Origin: Thalassovita taeanensis
GTDB lineage: Bacteria; Pseudomonadota; Alphaproteobacteria; Rhodobacterales; Rhodobacteraceae
Length of the DNA: 64,000 bases
Assembly (NCBI RefSeq): GCF_900110775.1
Contig: NZ_FOEP01000004.1
Coordinates: forward strand, 69,538-133,537
Reading direction: 5' to 3'
In this document: positions 20,051 to 29,605 of the stretch, piece by piece
Layout of the letters: every line of letters starts with the position of its first letter
How positions within the stretch are numbered: the stretch's first letter is position 1
Position numbers and translations under genes: made by a program
The notes under the pieces: model-generated
The model's input: only the letters and a program-made list of their open reading frames with translations
Databases searched by the model: none
What the model was told of the DNA's origin: nothing

Positions 20051-21439
20051 ATGGCAAACTATGACGTTATCGTAATCGGCGCCGGCCCCGGCGGCTATGT
20101 CGCGGCCATTCGCTGCGCCCAACTGGGCCTGAAAACCGCCTGCGTCGAGGGCCGCGAGACCCTTGGCGGCACCTGCCTGAACGTGGGCTGCATTCCCTCC
20201 AAGGCGCTGCTGCACGCCAGCCACCAGCTGCACGAGGCCGAGCACAACTTTGCCAAGATGGGCCTGAAGGGCAAGTCGCCTTCGGTCGATTGGAAACAGA
20301 TGCTCGCCTATAAGGACGAGGTGATCGAGGGCAACACCAAGGGCATCGAATTCTTGTTCAAAAAGAATAAGATCGACTGGATCAAGGGCTGGGCCACGAT
20401 CCCTGCCGCCGGTCAGGTAAAGGTCGGCGACGACCTGCACGAAGCCAAGAATATCCTCATCGCCACCGGGTCCGAAGTCTCCACCCTGCCGGGGGTCGAG
20501 ATTGACGAAAAGATCGTCGTTTCCTCGACCGGGGCGCTGGAACTGCCGAAGATCCCCAAGAAAATGGTGGTGATCGGCGCAGGCGTGATCGGGCTGGAAC
20601 TTGGCTCGGTCTATAAACGTCTGGGCTCTGATGTGACCGTGATCGAATTCCTTGACGCGGTCACCCCCGGCATGGACGGCGAAGTGCAAAAAACCGTGCA
20701 ACGTATGCTGAAAAAACAGGGGCTGGAGTTCATCATGGGCGCCGCCGTTCAGGGCGTGACCACCAAGGGCAACAAGGCCACCGTCGCCTATAAACTGCGC
20801 AAGGATGACAGCGAAGCCACGATCGAGGCCGACACCGTTCTGGTCGCCACCGGTCGCCGCCCCTTCACCGCAGGTTTGGGGCTTGAGGCGCTTGGCGTCG
20901 AAATCGCGCCGCGCGGTCAGATCAAGACCGACGCCCATTGGCAGACCAACGTCAAAGGCATCTACGCCATCGGCGACGCGATCGAAGGCCCGATGCTGGC
21001 CCACAAAGCCGAAGACGAAGGCATGGCCTGCGCCGAGGTTCTGGCGGGCAAGCATGGTCACGTGAACTATGGCGTGATCCCCGGCGTGATCTATACCCAC
21101 CCCGAGGTCGCCAGCGTTGGCGCCACCGAAGAGCAGCTGAAAGCAGACGGGCGCGCCTATAAGGTTGGCAAGTTTTCCTTCATGGGCAATGCCCGCGCCA
21201 AAGCCGTATTTGCGGGCGAAGGGTTTGTCAAAATCCTTGCCGACAAAGACACCGACCGCGTGCTGGGCTGCCACATCATCGGCCCGGCGGCGGGCGACCT
21301 GATCCACGAAATCTGCGTCGCGATGGAGTTCGGTGCCTCGGCAGAGGACGTGGCGCTGACCTGCCACGCGCATCCCACCTTCTCCGAAGCGGTCCGCGAA
21401 GCGGCACTTGCCTGCGGTGATGGTCCGATCCACGCCTAA
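20051..21439 (+). CDS. lpd: Dihydrolipoyl dehydrogenase (E3)
   Basis: A 462-residue FAD disulfide oxidoreductase that reoxidises the dihydrolipoyl arm of SucB with NAD. FAD loop GAGPGG at 10-15, redox pair C42 and C47 in [12 protein letters not shown], second dinucleotide fold [13 protein letters not shown], and the C-terminal catalytic pair in HAHPTFSEA (H441). Last gene of the sucC-lpd cluster. It probably serves oxoglutarate dehydrogenase primarily, but may be shared with other lipoyl complexes. Confidence 0.97.
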   Translation: MANYDVIVIGAGPGGYVAAIRCAQLGLKTACVEGRETLGGTCLNVGCIPSKALLHASHQLHEAEHNFAKMGLKGKSPSVDWKQMLAYKDEVIEGNTKGIEFLFKKNKIDWIKGWATIPAAGQVKVGDDLHEAKNILIATGSEVSTLPGVEIDEKIVVSSTGALELPKIPKKMVVIGAGVIGLELGSVYKRLGSDVTVIEFLDAVTPGMDGEVQKTVQRMLKKQGLEFIMGAAVQGVTTKGNKATVAYKLRKDDSEATIEADTVLVATGRRPFTAGLGLEALGVEIAPRGQIKTDAHWQTNVKGIYAIGDAIEGPMLAHKAEDEGMACAEVLAGKHGHVNYGVIPGVIYTHPEVASVGATEEQLKADGRAYKVGKFSFMGNARAKAVFAGEGFVKILADKDTDRVLGCHIIGPAAGDLIHEICVAMEFGASAEDVALTCHAHPTFSEAVREAALACGDGPIHA

Positions 21440-21446
21440 ACAACGT

Positions 21447-21480
21447 GTCACCGGGGCGGCAGTCGCGCCGACCCGGTGAC
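21447..21480. terminator. Hairpin between lpd and the convergent lipoprotein gene
   Basis: GTCACCGGG and CCCGGTGAC pair over a GC-rich inner region (GGC..GCC). It lies between two convergent genes and could act in both directions, but neither side has a T-run. Confidence 0.5.
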
Positions 21481-21502
21481 CACTAAATCCCTGCGGCGTG
21501 CG

Positions 21503-21937
21503 TCATTCAACCGGCAGCGTGGGGTCCACAATTTCAGTCTGTTCCGCGGGCTTTTGCTCGGCCGGTTTGATCGTTGTGAATTTGATATCACAGCTCTTTG
21601 CGACCGATGCTTTCTCGATCGCCGCGATCTCGCCTTTCAGACGCGCCACCTCGGCTGCGCTTTTCTCATTTCCCTTGATGGTAAAGATCGCTGGCCAAAA
21701 CACCACGAGTGCCACGCCCATTGCTGCGGCGTCCTCTTCTGCCGTCCTGTCCTGCACGCCCATCATTTCAGCGGCTTGGTGGCTGACGCTTTGCGCCTCT
21801 TCGCCAAGCTGACTGCATGAATAAGATTGATATACCTCTGGCGAGACATAAGACGCGGCAATGGTTGTGCTTTTCTGGGCGCATCCAGCAGACAAGGCCA
21901 AACTGACGACGGGAACGAAAACTTTTTCACAATACAT
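21503..21937 (-). CDS. Small lipoprotein of unknown function
   Basis: A 144-residue protein with a signal peptide and lipobox LSAGC, lipidation at C19. After a spacer it has YSCSQLGEEAQSV, a short hydrophobic stretch (about 72-90, GVALVVFWPAIFTI), a charged helix KSAAEVARLKGEIAAIEKAS likely to be coiled coil, and a Pro/Glu-rich tail. Similar small lipoproteins with a YSC..L..E motif are scattered in proteobacteria; no role is known to me. It converges on lpd. Confidence 0.7.
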   Translation of the reverse strand: MYCEKVFVPVVSLALSAGCAQKSTTIAASYVSPEVYQSYSCSQLGEEAQSVSHQAAEMMGVQDRTAEEDAAAMGVALVVFWPAIFTIKGNEKSAAEVARLKGEIAAIEKASVAKSCDIKFTTIKPAEQKPAEQTEIVDPTLPVE

Positions 21938-22108
21938 ACAAACCTACCAATCGTTGCGTTTACGGGTGTCCTCCCCCTCCTCCGCTTCGATGGTTCATGA
22001 TGGGCGAATTTGCTTCTCGATCACAAGGCGCAGCCTGAATTCTCGGTGGTATCCGGCATGGTGAACCGCGACGGTTGTAGGAAAGTCACGCCCGGTCGCT
22101 CTTTCATC

Positions 22109-22714
22109 TTACCAAAGCGAGCTTGCCGCCCGTTCCGGCCAGTCGCGATCATAATCGGCACCATCGATATCCCCGTCGGTCATCGCTGCCAAAATCTCGC
22201 CGACCGTCGGCAGGCCCGCGCTTTGGTCCTGCCCCGCCCACAGCCCGGCGCGCATCATGGCGCGGGCGCATTGGGTGTAAATCTCGTGGATGCGGATCAC
22301 GATCACCGTGGCAGGCTGCCGCCCGGCGCGCTCGAACCGCGCCCGCAGGCCCGCATCGGTCGTCAGCCGCGCCTGCCCGTTGACCCGCACCGCATTGTCC
22401 GACCCCGGCACCATGAACATCAGCGCAACGCGCCCGTCCTCGACAATATTACGCAGCGTATCCAGCCGGTTATTGCCGCGCCAGTCGGGCAGCGCCAAGG
22501 TGCGCGCGTCCAGCTCCATCACCACCGGGCCATCGTCGCCGCGGGGGCTGCCATCGGCGCCCTGCGCGCCCACGGTCGACACGACGCAAAACCGCGAGGC
22601 CATGATCCAGCGGCGATACTCCGGCGTCAACCGCTGCGCCACCTTGCGTGTCGCCGCTGGCCCCGGTGTGCCGTAAAGCGCTTCAAGCACTGCAATATCG
22701 CTAACGAACTCCAT
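22109..22714 (-). CDS. PPOX-class FMN-binding flavoprotein
   Basis: A 201-residue protein of the pyridoxamine 5'-phosphate oxidase-like split barrel, nearest to the FMN-binding subgroup of hypothetical PPOX proteins (DR2398 type). Segments GDDGPVVMELDARTLALPD and NNRLDTLRNI are typical. The biochemical activity of this subgroup is not established. It starts inside the end of plsC (14-base overlap with the ATG at 22714), so it is probably the last gene of the ftsE-ftsX-plsC transcript. Confidence 0.8.
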   Translation of the reverse strand: MEFVSDIAVLEALYGTPGPAATRKVAQRLTPEYRRWIMASRFCVVSTVGAQGADGSPRGDDGPVVMELDARTLALPDWRGNNRLDTLRNIVEDGRVALMFMVPGSDNAVRVNGQARLTTDAGLRARFERAGRQPATVIVIRIHEIYTQCARAMMRAGLWAGQDQSAGLPTVGEILAAMTDGDIDGADYDRDWPERAASSLW

Positions 22715-23441
22715 CCGGCTCAAACCCCGATTCCCGCATCAATTGATCAGACACCGCTTCGACCTCGCCCTCAAGCCGCGCCATGAACCGTTCACGGTCA
22801 AGACCCGGTGCGATCGGCGGCAGGAACTCGACCACAGCCAGACCGGGCTTGCGGTAAATTCCGCGGCGCGGCCAGAACACACCCGCATTGGTCGCCGCTG
22901 GCACGCAGGCCTGCCCAAGCTGATTGTAAAGCGCCGCCGTTCCCGCTTTGTAGGGCGTCTTGACGCCCGGCGCCACGCGGGTGCCCTGCGGATAAATCAC
23001 CAGCTGCCCGGGCAGTTGCGTGCCCGACGCGACATCCTCAACCATCTTCTTGATCGCCAGCCCGCGCTTGCCCCGGTTCACCGGAACACAGCCGATGCGA
23101 TAGGCATACTGCCCGATCACCGGCGTCCACAACAGCTCGCGCTTCATGATGAATTTCGCCGCCGGGACCGCATGGAAAATAATCAGGATATCCAGAAACG
23201 ACTGGTGCTTGGCGGCGATCATCACCTCATCCGTTGGCACCTCGCCCCGGACCTCGGCCCGCAGACCGATCATCCAGCGCGCGGTCCACAGCACCCAGCG
23301 GCAGTACAGCTTGCACGCCATGAACGCGCCGCGCCTGCTGAAGGCCGCCCAGGGCAGAAACACGATCCCCAGCACCGCCATCGCCAGATAGATCTGGATG
23401 GAAAAGATCAGGGACCGCAGCCAACGCCAGCCATACGCCAT
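22701..23441 (-). CDS. plsC: 1-acyl-sn-glycerol-3-phosphate acyltransferase
   Basis: A 246-residue membrane acyltransferase that adds the second acyl chain to lysophosphatidic acid. An N-terminal membrane helix (about 8-30) is followed by the HX4D motif in AKHQSFLD and the glycerol-phosphate-binding block YPQGTRVAPG, where the usual Glu before GTR is Gln. The start overlaps the ftsX stop by one base. Several plsC-like genes are common in this group, so it may not be the only LPA acyltransferase. Confidence 0.88.
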   Translation of the reverse strand: MAYGWRWLRSLIFSIQIYLAMAVLGIVFLPWAAFSRRGAFMACKLYCRWVLWTARWMIGLRAEVRGEVPTDEVMIAAKHQSFLDILIIFHAVPAAKFIMKRELLWTPVIGQYAYRIGCVPVNRGKRGLAIKKMVEDVASGTQLPGQLVIYPQGTRVAPGVKTPYKAGTAALYNQLGQACVPAATNAGVFWPRRGIYRKPGLAVVEFLPPIAPGLDRERFMARLEGEVEAVSDQLMRESGFEPDGVR

Positions 23442-24346
23442 CAGGGCAACTCCCTCAGCTTCCGGCCCGCCGCCGTGCGGGTCGCGACAAAGGCCACGAC
23501 GGCGGCCAGCAGCGGGATCAGCAGTGGCCAGAACCAGTGCAGCCCCTGAAAGCCCAAGCCTGTCAGAAACCCGCCCTCGCCCTGGGCCGACGGCAGCAGC
23601 AAAATCGCCACCATTGCAGCCACCGTGCCCACCGCGGCACCGGTTAGTCCGCGCAGGGTAAACCGGCGCACAAACGCCCGCGCGATATAGCTGTCACGCG
23701 CCCCAACCTGCCGCAGCACCGCGATCACCTGCGCGTTGGCCGACAGTGCGGCCTGCGCCGCCAGCGTGATCATCGCCGCCATCGCCGTGCCGATCAGCCC
23801 CAGCGACAGCCAGCCCAGCACCCTGAGCCGCGAGGCCGCTTTGACCAGCGGCCGCCGCCAGCGCGTATGATCATCCAGAACCGCGCCCGGCACCTCAGCG
23901 GTCAGTCGTAACCGCAGCCCGGCGGCGTCATAGCCGACACTTTCCTCGATAATCTCGATCAATTGCGGGATCGGCAGCGTATCCACCGGCAGATCCGGGC
24001 CGAACCATGGCTCCAGCAACGCGCGCTGCTCGGCATCGGTCAGCGCGCGCGCGCTGGCCACGCCGGGCGTGGTTTCCAGCACCCTCAGCGCGGTGGCCGT
24101 CTGCGTTTCCTTCTGATCTGCCGGGGCCGATATCCGCAGGGTCGAGCTGCGCGCCAACTCGTCACTCCACCGATCCGCCAGACGCCCCGCCGCCAACGAC
24201 AGCGCCAGCGCGAAGACCGCCAGAAACGCCATTGCGGCGGCACTGAACGTGGTCAGGTTGGCGGTATACCCCGACGGCGGCACAGCGCGGTCAGCCTGCG
24301 CATCCCCGACGATAAACTCGACGATCTGCGATACGGAAATAGTCAC
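23441..24346 (-). CDS. ftsX: Cell division protein FtsX
   Basis: A 301-residue membrane protein of the FtsX family: one N-terminal helix (about 34-54), a periplasmic domain of about 100 residues, and three C-terminal helices (about 175-197, 222-245 and 268-290). With FtsE it forms an ABC-type complex that controls peptidoglycan hydrolases at the septum. The start is GTG, overlapping the ftsE stop as GTGA. The assignment rests on the layout plus the adjacent FtsE, as FtsX sequences are poorly conserved. Confidence 0.88.
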   Translation of the reverse strand: MTISVSQIVEFIVGDAQADRAVPPSGYTANLTTFSAAAMAFLAVFALALSLAAGRLADRWSDELARSSTLRISAPADQKETQTATALRVLETTPGVASARALTDAEQRALLEPWFGPDLPVDTLPIPQLIEIIEESVGYDAAGLRLRLTAEVPGAVLDDHTRWRRPLVKAASRLRVLGWLSLGLIGTAMAAMITLAAQAALSANAQVIAVLRQVGARDSYIARAFVRRFTLRGLTGAAVGTVAAMVAILLLPSAQGEGGFLTGLGFQGLHWFWPLLIPLLAAVVAFVATRTAAGRKLRELP

Positions 24347-25020
24347 AGATCCGCCCCCGCAAGATGCAGCCGCCGGTTGGCAATCCGCAGCACCCGCGCC
24401 TGCACCTGAGTTTTGGCGGCGCGGATCAGGTTCATGTCATGGGTCGCGACCATGATCGTCTTTCCCATCTTGTTCAGCTCGACCAGCAGTTGCAGCAGGC
24501 GCTGCGACATTTCCCAGTCGATATTGCCGGTCGGTTCATCCGCCAGCACCACGTCGGGCGACATGATCACCGCCCGCGCCAGTGCCGCGCGCTGGCGTTC
24601 CCCGCCCGACAATTGTGGCGGCAAAGCATCGGCCCGATTTTTCAGCCCGACCCAGGACAGAAGCTCGCGCAGGTCAGCGGCTTCATCCAGCTTGCTGCGC
24701 CCCGAAACCGTCAGCGGCAAGGCCACGTTATCGGCCAGCGGCAGGTGATCCAGAAACTGGCAATCCTGATGCACGACGCCCACGCGCCTGCGGCTCAGCG
24801 CGACATCGTCACGCGTCATCAGCCGCACATCGCGGTTGAACAGCCGCACATGGCCCGCGGTTGGCAGCAACGCCCCATAGCAAAGCTTCAGAAAGGTGGT
24901 TTTGCCCGCGCCAGACGGCCCGGTCAGGAAATGGAACGATCCGGGGGACAGCTTGAGCGATATATCACTCAGCAACTCCCCACCGCCGTAACTATAGGCT
25001 ACGTTTTCCAGCTCAATCAC
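24343..25020 (-). CDS. ftsE: Cell division ATP-binding protein FtsE
   Basis: A 225-residue ABC ATPase. Walker A GPSGAGKTT, signature LSGGERQRAALARA, Walker B VLADEPTGNID and the switch His in VATHDMN. Start codon is GTG with AAGGGGA upstream. First gene of ftsE-ftsX-plsC-PPOX, divergent from the zinc-ribbon protein gene 158 bases away. Confidence 0.95.
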   Translation of the reverse strand: MIELENVAYSYGGGELLSDISLKLSPGSFHFLTGPSGAGKTTFLKLCYGALLPTAGHVRLFNRDVRLMTRDDVALSRRRVGVVHQDCQFLDHLPLADNVALPLTVSGRSKLDEAADLRELLSWVGLKNRADALPPQLSGGERQRAALARAVIMSPDVVLADEPTGNIDWEMSQRLLQLLVELNKMGKTIMVATHDMNLIRAAKTQVQARVLRIANRRLHLAGADL

Positions 25021-25178
25021 GGCCGTCCCCTTTTACGCTGCCTTTTTCTGCACGAGCGCGGGCACAGATGCAATCCACCACCGCGGGCCATGCTTTGCAC
25101 TTTTCCGCCGATGATTTACACCATATAGTATTGGCAACAGACGGATAACCCAATGGCACAGGGGCAAAAGAGAGCAAA

Positions 25179-26051
25179 ATGCGGCTGATTTGTCCGAATT
25201 GCGGGGCGCAGTATGAAGTGCCCGACGGCGTAATCCCGCAGGCGGGGCGCGATGTGCAGTGCTCCAGCTGTGGAAATACCTGGTTTCAGCACCATCCCGA
25301 CAATGACCCCGACCTGGCCGAAGAGCTGGGCCAAGGTACCGATCAGGTCTATTGGGACGACGACGAAGAGCTCGAAACGGCACCCGCACCAGAAGCGGCG
25401 CCAGAGCCACAACCAGAACCCGATCGGCGCAAACTTGACCCGTCGATTGCCGATGTCCTGCGCGAAGAAGCCGAACTCGAAGCCCGCGCACGCGCGGCAG
25501 ACATCGGCAGCGGACTGGAAAGCCAGCCGGATCTGGGCCTGCAAGAGCCCGTCGAAAGCGAATCCGACCGGCGCGTGCTTGAAGCGCGGCAACGGATGGC
25601 GCAGATGCGCGGCCACGCCGAAGCCCCCTCGGCGCCAGACGCCGCAGCAGCGATAGCCGCCAGCCAGATCCCCACATCCCGCCGCGACATGCTGCCCGAC
25701 ATCGACGAAATCAATTCATCGCTGCGCGCAACATCAGGGCGGCGGCCGACAGAAGCGGATGATCATGCCGTTCCCAAAGCTCCAGCCGCGAAACGCGAAC
25801 GCAAATCTGTCGGCGGGTTCCGTCGCGGGTTTTCTTTGGCGCTGTTGCTGGCAGCCTTCTTGTGCTGCCTCTATGTCTTTGCCGGTGAGATCACCGCACA
25901 GGTTCCGGCGCTGAAAACGCCGCTGGCAACCTATGTTGAACAGATTGATATCGGCCGGGGCTGGCTGGACAACCAGATGCGTGCACTGCTGGCAAAACTG
26001 GACAGCTTCGCGTCGGACGCGGCTGGCAGCACAGATCAGGGCGGCTCGTAA
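25179..26051 (+). CDS. Zinc-ribbon domain membrane protein
   Basis: A 290-residue protein. The N-terminus is an MJ0042-type zinc ribbon with C5, C8, C28 and C31 (CPNC and CSSC). Next comes a long acidic, Glu/Pro-rich, probably disordered region (about 50-205), then one membrane helix (about 217-237) and a short periplasmic tail. Such proteins are common near ftsE or rlmJ in this order and are often labelled thioredoxin-like or zinc-ribbon proteins without known function. It lies between divergent ftsE and convergent rlmJ. Confidence 0.8.
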   Translation: MRLICPNCGAQYEVPDGVIPQAGRDVQCSSCGNTWFQHHPDNDPDLAEELGQGTDQVYWDDDEELETAPAPEAAPEPQPEPDRRKLDPSIADVLREEAELEARARAADIGSGLESQPDLGLQEPVESESDRRVLEARQRMAQMRGHAEAPSAPDAAAAIAASQIPTSRRDMLPDIDEINSSLRATSGRRPTEADDHAVPKAPAAKRERKSVGGFRRGFSLALLLAAFLCCLYVFAGEITAQVPALKTPLATYVEQIDIGRGWLDNQMRALLAKLDSFASDAAGSTDQGGS

Positions 26052-26071
26052 CGCACGCCGCGCCGCGTATG

Positions 26072-26851
26072 TCAGGCAAACAGCGCCGTCAGCCGCGCGG
26101 CCTCCTCCGCCGTGCCGAATGGCGCGTTGACGATGAACATGCCTGACCCCACCATCCTGTGCCCCGCACGCGCCGGACCAAAGCGCACCTCGTGGCGCAG
26201 CACGCCGGGCAGGCCTTGCGCCTCCAGCGTCGACAGCATCGGTTTGTGCGCCCCCGAGGTCAAGATCGGGTACCACAGCGCGATCACGCCGACATTCCAC
26301 TTGCGATGCAGCTTGGTGATGACGCCGGGGATGCTGTCGTAATCGGTTTTCACCTCGTAGCTGGGATCAATCAGCATCAGGCCCCGGCGCGGTGTCGGCG
26401 GGGTCAGTGCCATCGCCATCGCAAACCCATCCTGCCGCAGAACCCGCGCCGGATAGGGCGACATCGCCAGCTCCAGCGCGGCAAATTCGCGCGGATGCAG
26501 TTCTGCCAGATGCAGCCGGTCCTGCGGGCGCAGGATCTGCGCCGCCAGCAGGGGCGACCCCGGATAAGCCTGCGCGCCATGCGCGGCACGCACCGCAGAC
26601 AGCGCCATCATATAGGGATGATCAGGCGCAAACCAGCCAAGCCCCTGGATCGCATTGATCCCCGCCGCCGCCTCGCCAGTCTTCACGGCTTCGTCGGCGT
26701 CCAGAAAATACAGGCCCCGCCCGGCATGGGTTTCCAGATAGCTCAGCGGTTTATCCTTGACCGTCATATACGACAGCATCCGGCACAGCAGCGCATGTTT
26801 CTGCACATCCGCCAGATTGCCCGCATGATAGATATGTTGATAGGACAGCAT
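26072..26851 (-). CDS. rlmJ: 23S rRNA (adenine-2030-N6)-methyltransferase
   Basis: A 259-residue SAM methyltransferase. The start MLSYQHIYHAGNLADVQKH is the RlmJ signature. LETHAGRGLYFLD is a further family motif, and the catalytic motif reads LIDPSYE in place of DPPYE, a variant I have seen in alphaproteobacterial members. It methylates A2030 of 23S rRNA. The ATG at 26851 has GGGGAAA upstream; the open frame to 26917 adds unrelated residues. Divergent from mreB. Confidence 0.9.
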   Translation of the reverse strand: MLSYQHIYHAGNLADVQKHALLCRMLSYMTVKDKPLSYLETHAGRGLYFLDADEAVKTGEAAAGINAIQGLGWFAPDHPYMMALSAVRAAHGAQAYPGSPLLAAQILRPQDRLHLAELHPREFAALELAMSPYPARVLRQDGFAMAMALTPPTPRRGLMLIDPSYEVKTDYDSIPGVITKLHRKWNVGVIALWYPILTSGAHKPMLSTLEAQGLPGVLRHEVRFGPARAGHRMVGSGMFIVNAPFGTAEEAARLTALFA

Positions 26852-26995
26852 CGTTTTCCCCACTTCGGCCCTGCTGATAAGGCGTGCAACGCGGGCATGG
26901 CAATCACCTGCGGGCATCTTTCCACAGCCGCGCGGCGAAAACGCGCTGATTTGACCGGGATCGGGCCTTTTCCAATTCCGCCCCCGCGCCTATAA

Positions 26996-28108
<1,113 letters not shown>

Positions 28109-28137
28109 GGCACCCACCTTTTGACCAAGGGGGAAAC

Positions 28138-29073
28138 GTGGCCAAAGACAAGACAAACGGCGAAGACTATGTTGGCCCCCTGAAGCGACTGCTTGCGGGA
28201 ACAGCCGTGCTGTGCCTGCTGGGGCTGTTCGTGGTCTGGCGCATTGACAGCCCGCGCGTGGAACGCTTCCGCGCGCAGGTGGTTGACCGCGTCGTGCCCA
28301 GCTTTGACTGGGCGATGGCACCGGTCACCGCCACGGTCAATCTGATCCGCGACATTCAAAGCTATCAGCGCATCCTTGAGCAAAATCAGGAACTTCGCCG
28401 CGAATTGCAGCAGATGAAGGCGTGGAAAGAGGCCGCATTGCAGCTGGAGCAGGAAAACGCCCGCCTGCTGGACCTGAACAACGTCCGGCTGGACCCGCGC
28501 CTGACCTATGTGACGGGTGTGGTGATGGCCGACAGCGGCTCGCCCTACCGGCAATCGGTGCTGCTGAATGTTGGCGGGCGCGATGGCATTCTGGATGGCT
28601 GGGCCACGATGGACGGCATCGGTCTGGTCGGGCGCATTTCCGGCGTCGGGCAAAACACCGCGCGGGTGATCCTGCTGACCGATACCTCCAGCCGCATCCC
28701 GGTGCAAATTCAGCCCTCGGGGCAGACTGCCATGGTGATGGGCGACAACACCGCCGCACCGCCGCTGTCGTTTCTGGAAAACCCCGACCTTGTGCGCCCG
28801 GGCGACCGGGTTGTGTCCTCGGGCGACGGGGGGGTGTTCCCCTCGGGGCTACTGGTGGGGCAAGTCGCACAGGACCCCGGCGGGCGCCTGCGCGTCCGGC
28901 TGGCGGCAGATTACGAGCGGCTGGAATTCCTGCGCGTCCTGCGCAATCCCGGCGCCGAGGTGATCACCGATCCCGGTCGCCTGATCGCGCCCGCGTCCCC
29001 CCTTGCCCCGCAGCAAACCACTCCACAGCCCGAAGCCAACGGCGCAGCACCGCAGGAGGGTGGCAATGGCTGA
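28138..29073 (+). CDS. mreC: Rod shape-determining protein MreC
   Basis: A 311-residue protein: short cytoplasmic start, one membrane helix (about 20-38), a coiled-coil (about 75-112), then the periplasmic beta-barrel domain with VVMADSGSPYRQSVLLNVG. The tail is Pro/Gln-rich. Start codon GTG with GGGGGAA ahead. It links MreB to PBP2. It overlaps mreD by 8 bases. Confidence 0.95.
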   Translation: MAKDKTNGEDYVGPLKRLLAGTAVLCLLGLFVVWRIDSPRVERFRAQVVDRVVPSFDWAMAPVTATVNLIRDIQSYQRILEQNQELRRELQQMKAWKEAALQLEQENARLLDLNNVRLDPRLTYVTGVVMADSGSPYRQSVLLNVGGRDGILDGWATMDGIGLVGRISGVGQNTARVILLTDTSSRIPVQIQPSGQTAMVMGDNTAAPPLSFLENPDLVRPGDRVVSSGDGGVFPSGLLVGQVAQDPGGRLRVRLAADYERLEFLRVLRNPGAEVITDPGRLIAPASPLAPQQTTPQPEANGAAPQEGGNG

Positions 29074-29605
29074 GCAATCCCCCGGCCGTGTCTGGACCAT
29101 GCGCGCCACCTATGTGGCGCTGGCGCTGGTGGTGATTTTCTTTCAACTGCTGCCGCTGGAAACCACGCCCCGCCGCTGGGCCGGGCCGGACCTGCTGACG
29201 ATTTTGGGCTTTGCCTGGGCCCTGCGCCGCCCGGACTATGTGCCGGTGCTGGCCGTGGCCGGGGTGATGCTGCTGGCGGACCTGCTGTTTCAACGCCCCC
29301 CCGGCCTGATGGCCGCCCTTGTGGTGATGGCAACCGAAACCCTCAAGGCGCGGGCGCGCGGCATGCGCGATCAGCCGTTCCCGGTCGAATGGCTCAGCGT
29401 GTCGGTCATGCTGGTGATGGTGATGCTGGGCAACCGGATGATCCTCGCGTTGCTGCTGGTGCCGCAGGCCCCGGTCGGGCTGACGGTGATTCAGCTTGTG
29501 ATGACCGTTCTGACCTATCCCGTTGTCGTTCTGGCGTCGGGCACCCTGCTTGGCGTGCAAAAAGCCGCCCCGGGCGAGGTTGACGCACTGGGGCACCGGC
29601 TATGA
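29066..29605 (+). CDS. mreD: Rod shape-determining protein MreD
   Basis: A 179-residue protein with five or six membrane helices, starting within the end of mreC. The sequence is weakly conserved; identity comes from hydrophobic layout, length and position between mreC and mrdA. The ATG at 29066 is preceded by GGAGGG inside mreC. It overlaps mrdA as ATGA. Confidence 0.9.
   Translation: MAEQSPGRVWTMRATYVALALVVIFFQLLPLETTPRRWAGPDLLTILGFAWALRRPDYVPVLAVAGVMLLADLLFQRPPGLMAALVVMATETLKARARGMRDQPFPVEWLSVSVMLVMVMLGNRMILALLLVPQAPVGLTVIQLVMTVLTYPVVVLASGTLLGVQKAAPGEVDALGHRL

Noticed and set aside
22701-22723. TTG start for the PPOX protein at 22723
   Set aside because: The ATG at 22714 is in frame and three codons later. 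Neither start has a clear ribosome site at a good distance, so ATG is preferred.
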